NCBI GenBank assembly: GCA_011033025.1
Contig: WFMF01000015.1
Span: forward strand, 806,001 to 870,000
Direction of reading: 5' to 3'
Source of the DNA: Beroe forskalii
Taxonomy: Eukaryota; Ctenophora; Nuda; Beroida; Beroidae
Length of the DNA: 64,000 nt
The notes beneath the pieces are model-generated. The model was not told the origin of the DNA. It saw only the letters and a program-made list of their open reading frames with translations, and ran no database searches. This document shows positions 62,949 through 64,000 of the stretch, piece by piece (the first letter of the stretch is position 1; the number at the start of each line of letters is the position of its first letter). The position numbers and the translations under genes were made by a program.

Positions 62949-64000
62949 GTTGATGGTTCCTCAAAAGAATGAAAGAATAGCACATGTTGTCTCAATCTAC
63001 ATATGCTATATTCCCCTTATTTCAAATAAATCCAAATAAATTTTTAGTATTTCTACCTGAAACATACAAAGCATGTTTCGATATGCTTGTTTGCAAACTT
63101 CGCTGCAGTTAAGCAGTTTCTACCAGGAAAACAAAATATTAATCAGGAAAACAAAATATTAATCAATTTATTGGCACTTCAACAATCAAATTATAGAATA
63201 AATATATTTTATATCTTTGAAATAGTGCTGCCTTTCTTAGAAATGAGCTCTGATGATCAAGGTTGGTAATATTCTGAAGACTGTAATGGCCTAAGCAGTT
63301 GTGTCACAATGCCAGAGGGTAATGTGACTAATTTATTATCACTTCATACAGCCAGCCAGACAAACCAGCCCCACACCCATAGTCCGCATAAGGGTCAACA
63401 GACATTCCCTGTCTGTAACTTGGACAATGACCTCTCCAAATCCAAACTATAGCCGCATTGCCAATCATGACTCACTTTTGCAACTTCAAGTGAGCATAGG
63501 ATATATTTAGCTTACATATTTGTTGGCAAAATTAGGTAAATTTGAAAATATTTTAGCTGCTTTATCTGCAAAGGCTCATTACAGTTATGTATAAGAATGA
63601 ACATTGATACGTTAAATATAGGCTACCTAGAATAAATTAAGGAAAAATAAATAAATAATTCATTAGAATCTTTAAAAACCTCTTCCATGAAATATATACC
63701 AGATTTGAGTACAAGACAAAATAATTTAAACATGAAGACAAACATCTTGGAAATCACACGAAAAATTTTACCTATAGCTACTCCAATTTCGTGCTACAAT
63801 AGCTGGACCTACTGTCCTACTACCTATAACCTATTTACCTCTACCTGATCCCGAGAAGATCTGGTTTCGTTCATGAAATTTGTTTGATTTATCAGGATTA
63901 TTTGAAAGAGAGATATTGAGATTGTGTGTCCTGTTTAAAGATTTAATAGTCGAATAAAAGCCCGGTCAAAAATGTGCATCCTTTTGTTCCATTAGAAGTA
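62949..64000. other. 5' flank of the aldolase gene
   Basis: AT-rich, with a short direct duplication (caggaaaacaaaatattaat twice near 63123-63162). No TATA box or CpG island stands out and no further exon was recognised. Confidence 0.4.

Overview
This window looks like nuclear DNA of an invertebrate animal. The evidence is four protein-coding genes, three of them split by introns (nearly all GT-AG) and encoding typical metazoan families. They sit among non-LTR retrotransposons, a Penelope-like fragment, DNA-transposon relics and many minisatellites. I cannot name the lineage from sequence alone. There are no bacterial operons, rRNA genes or CRISPR arrays, and I found no convincing tRNA gene.

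Layout. 1-6 kb: a 35-bp satellite split by a 2.1-kb palindromic element with long terminal inverted repeats and a 10-bp target duplication. 6.4-7.4 kb: an uninterrupted NUDT19-like Nudix hydrolase gene (minus). 7.4-13.9 kb: two 5'-truncated LINEs lying tail to tail, each broken by one small frameshift. 14-18.5 kb: a 203-bp tandem duplication, a CpG-rich inverted-repeat cluster and a small hairpin element. 18.6-26.4 kb: a PPM1D-like PP2C phosphatase gene (minus, seven coding exons). 26.4-36.4 kb: an intergenic stretch with a 19-bp minisatellite, a cluster of six CACGTG boxes, a GTAA/GC simple-repeat block and two back-to-back perfect hairpins. 36.5-44.0 kb: a complete Disabled-like PTB adaptor gene (plus, 11 exons, 673 aa). 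44.6-49.1 kb: a 4.5-kb inverted repeat carrying a nested hAT-type element and a nested MITE. 51.0-62.9 kb: a complete class I fructose-bisphosphate aldolase gene (minus, seven exons, 368 aa), with a Penelope GIY-YIG relic and other repeats in its introns.

The host genes are not an operon and do not share a pathway. They cover acyl-CoA or nucleotide-derivative hydrolysis, stress-response dephosphorylation, endocytic cargo adaptation and glycolysis. PPM1D and Disabled are divergent, and Disabled and aldolase converge.

The most unusual signal concerns introns. In the Disabled gene about 100 tandem copies of a 25-bp unit follow exon 6, and each copy repeats the exon end plus its 5' splice site. 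In the PPM1D gene the 3' splice site and start of exon 2 are repeated nine times upstream, and the end of exon 4 with its 5' splice site is repeated three times. In the aldolase gene, two introns cannot be removed as GT-AG introns without losing the frame or conserved residues, and both are bounded by 7-8 nt direct repeats.
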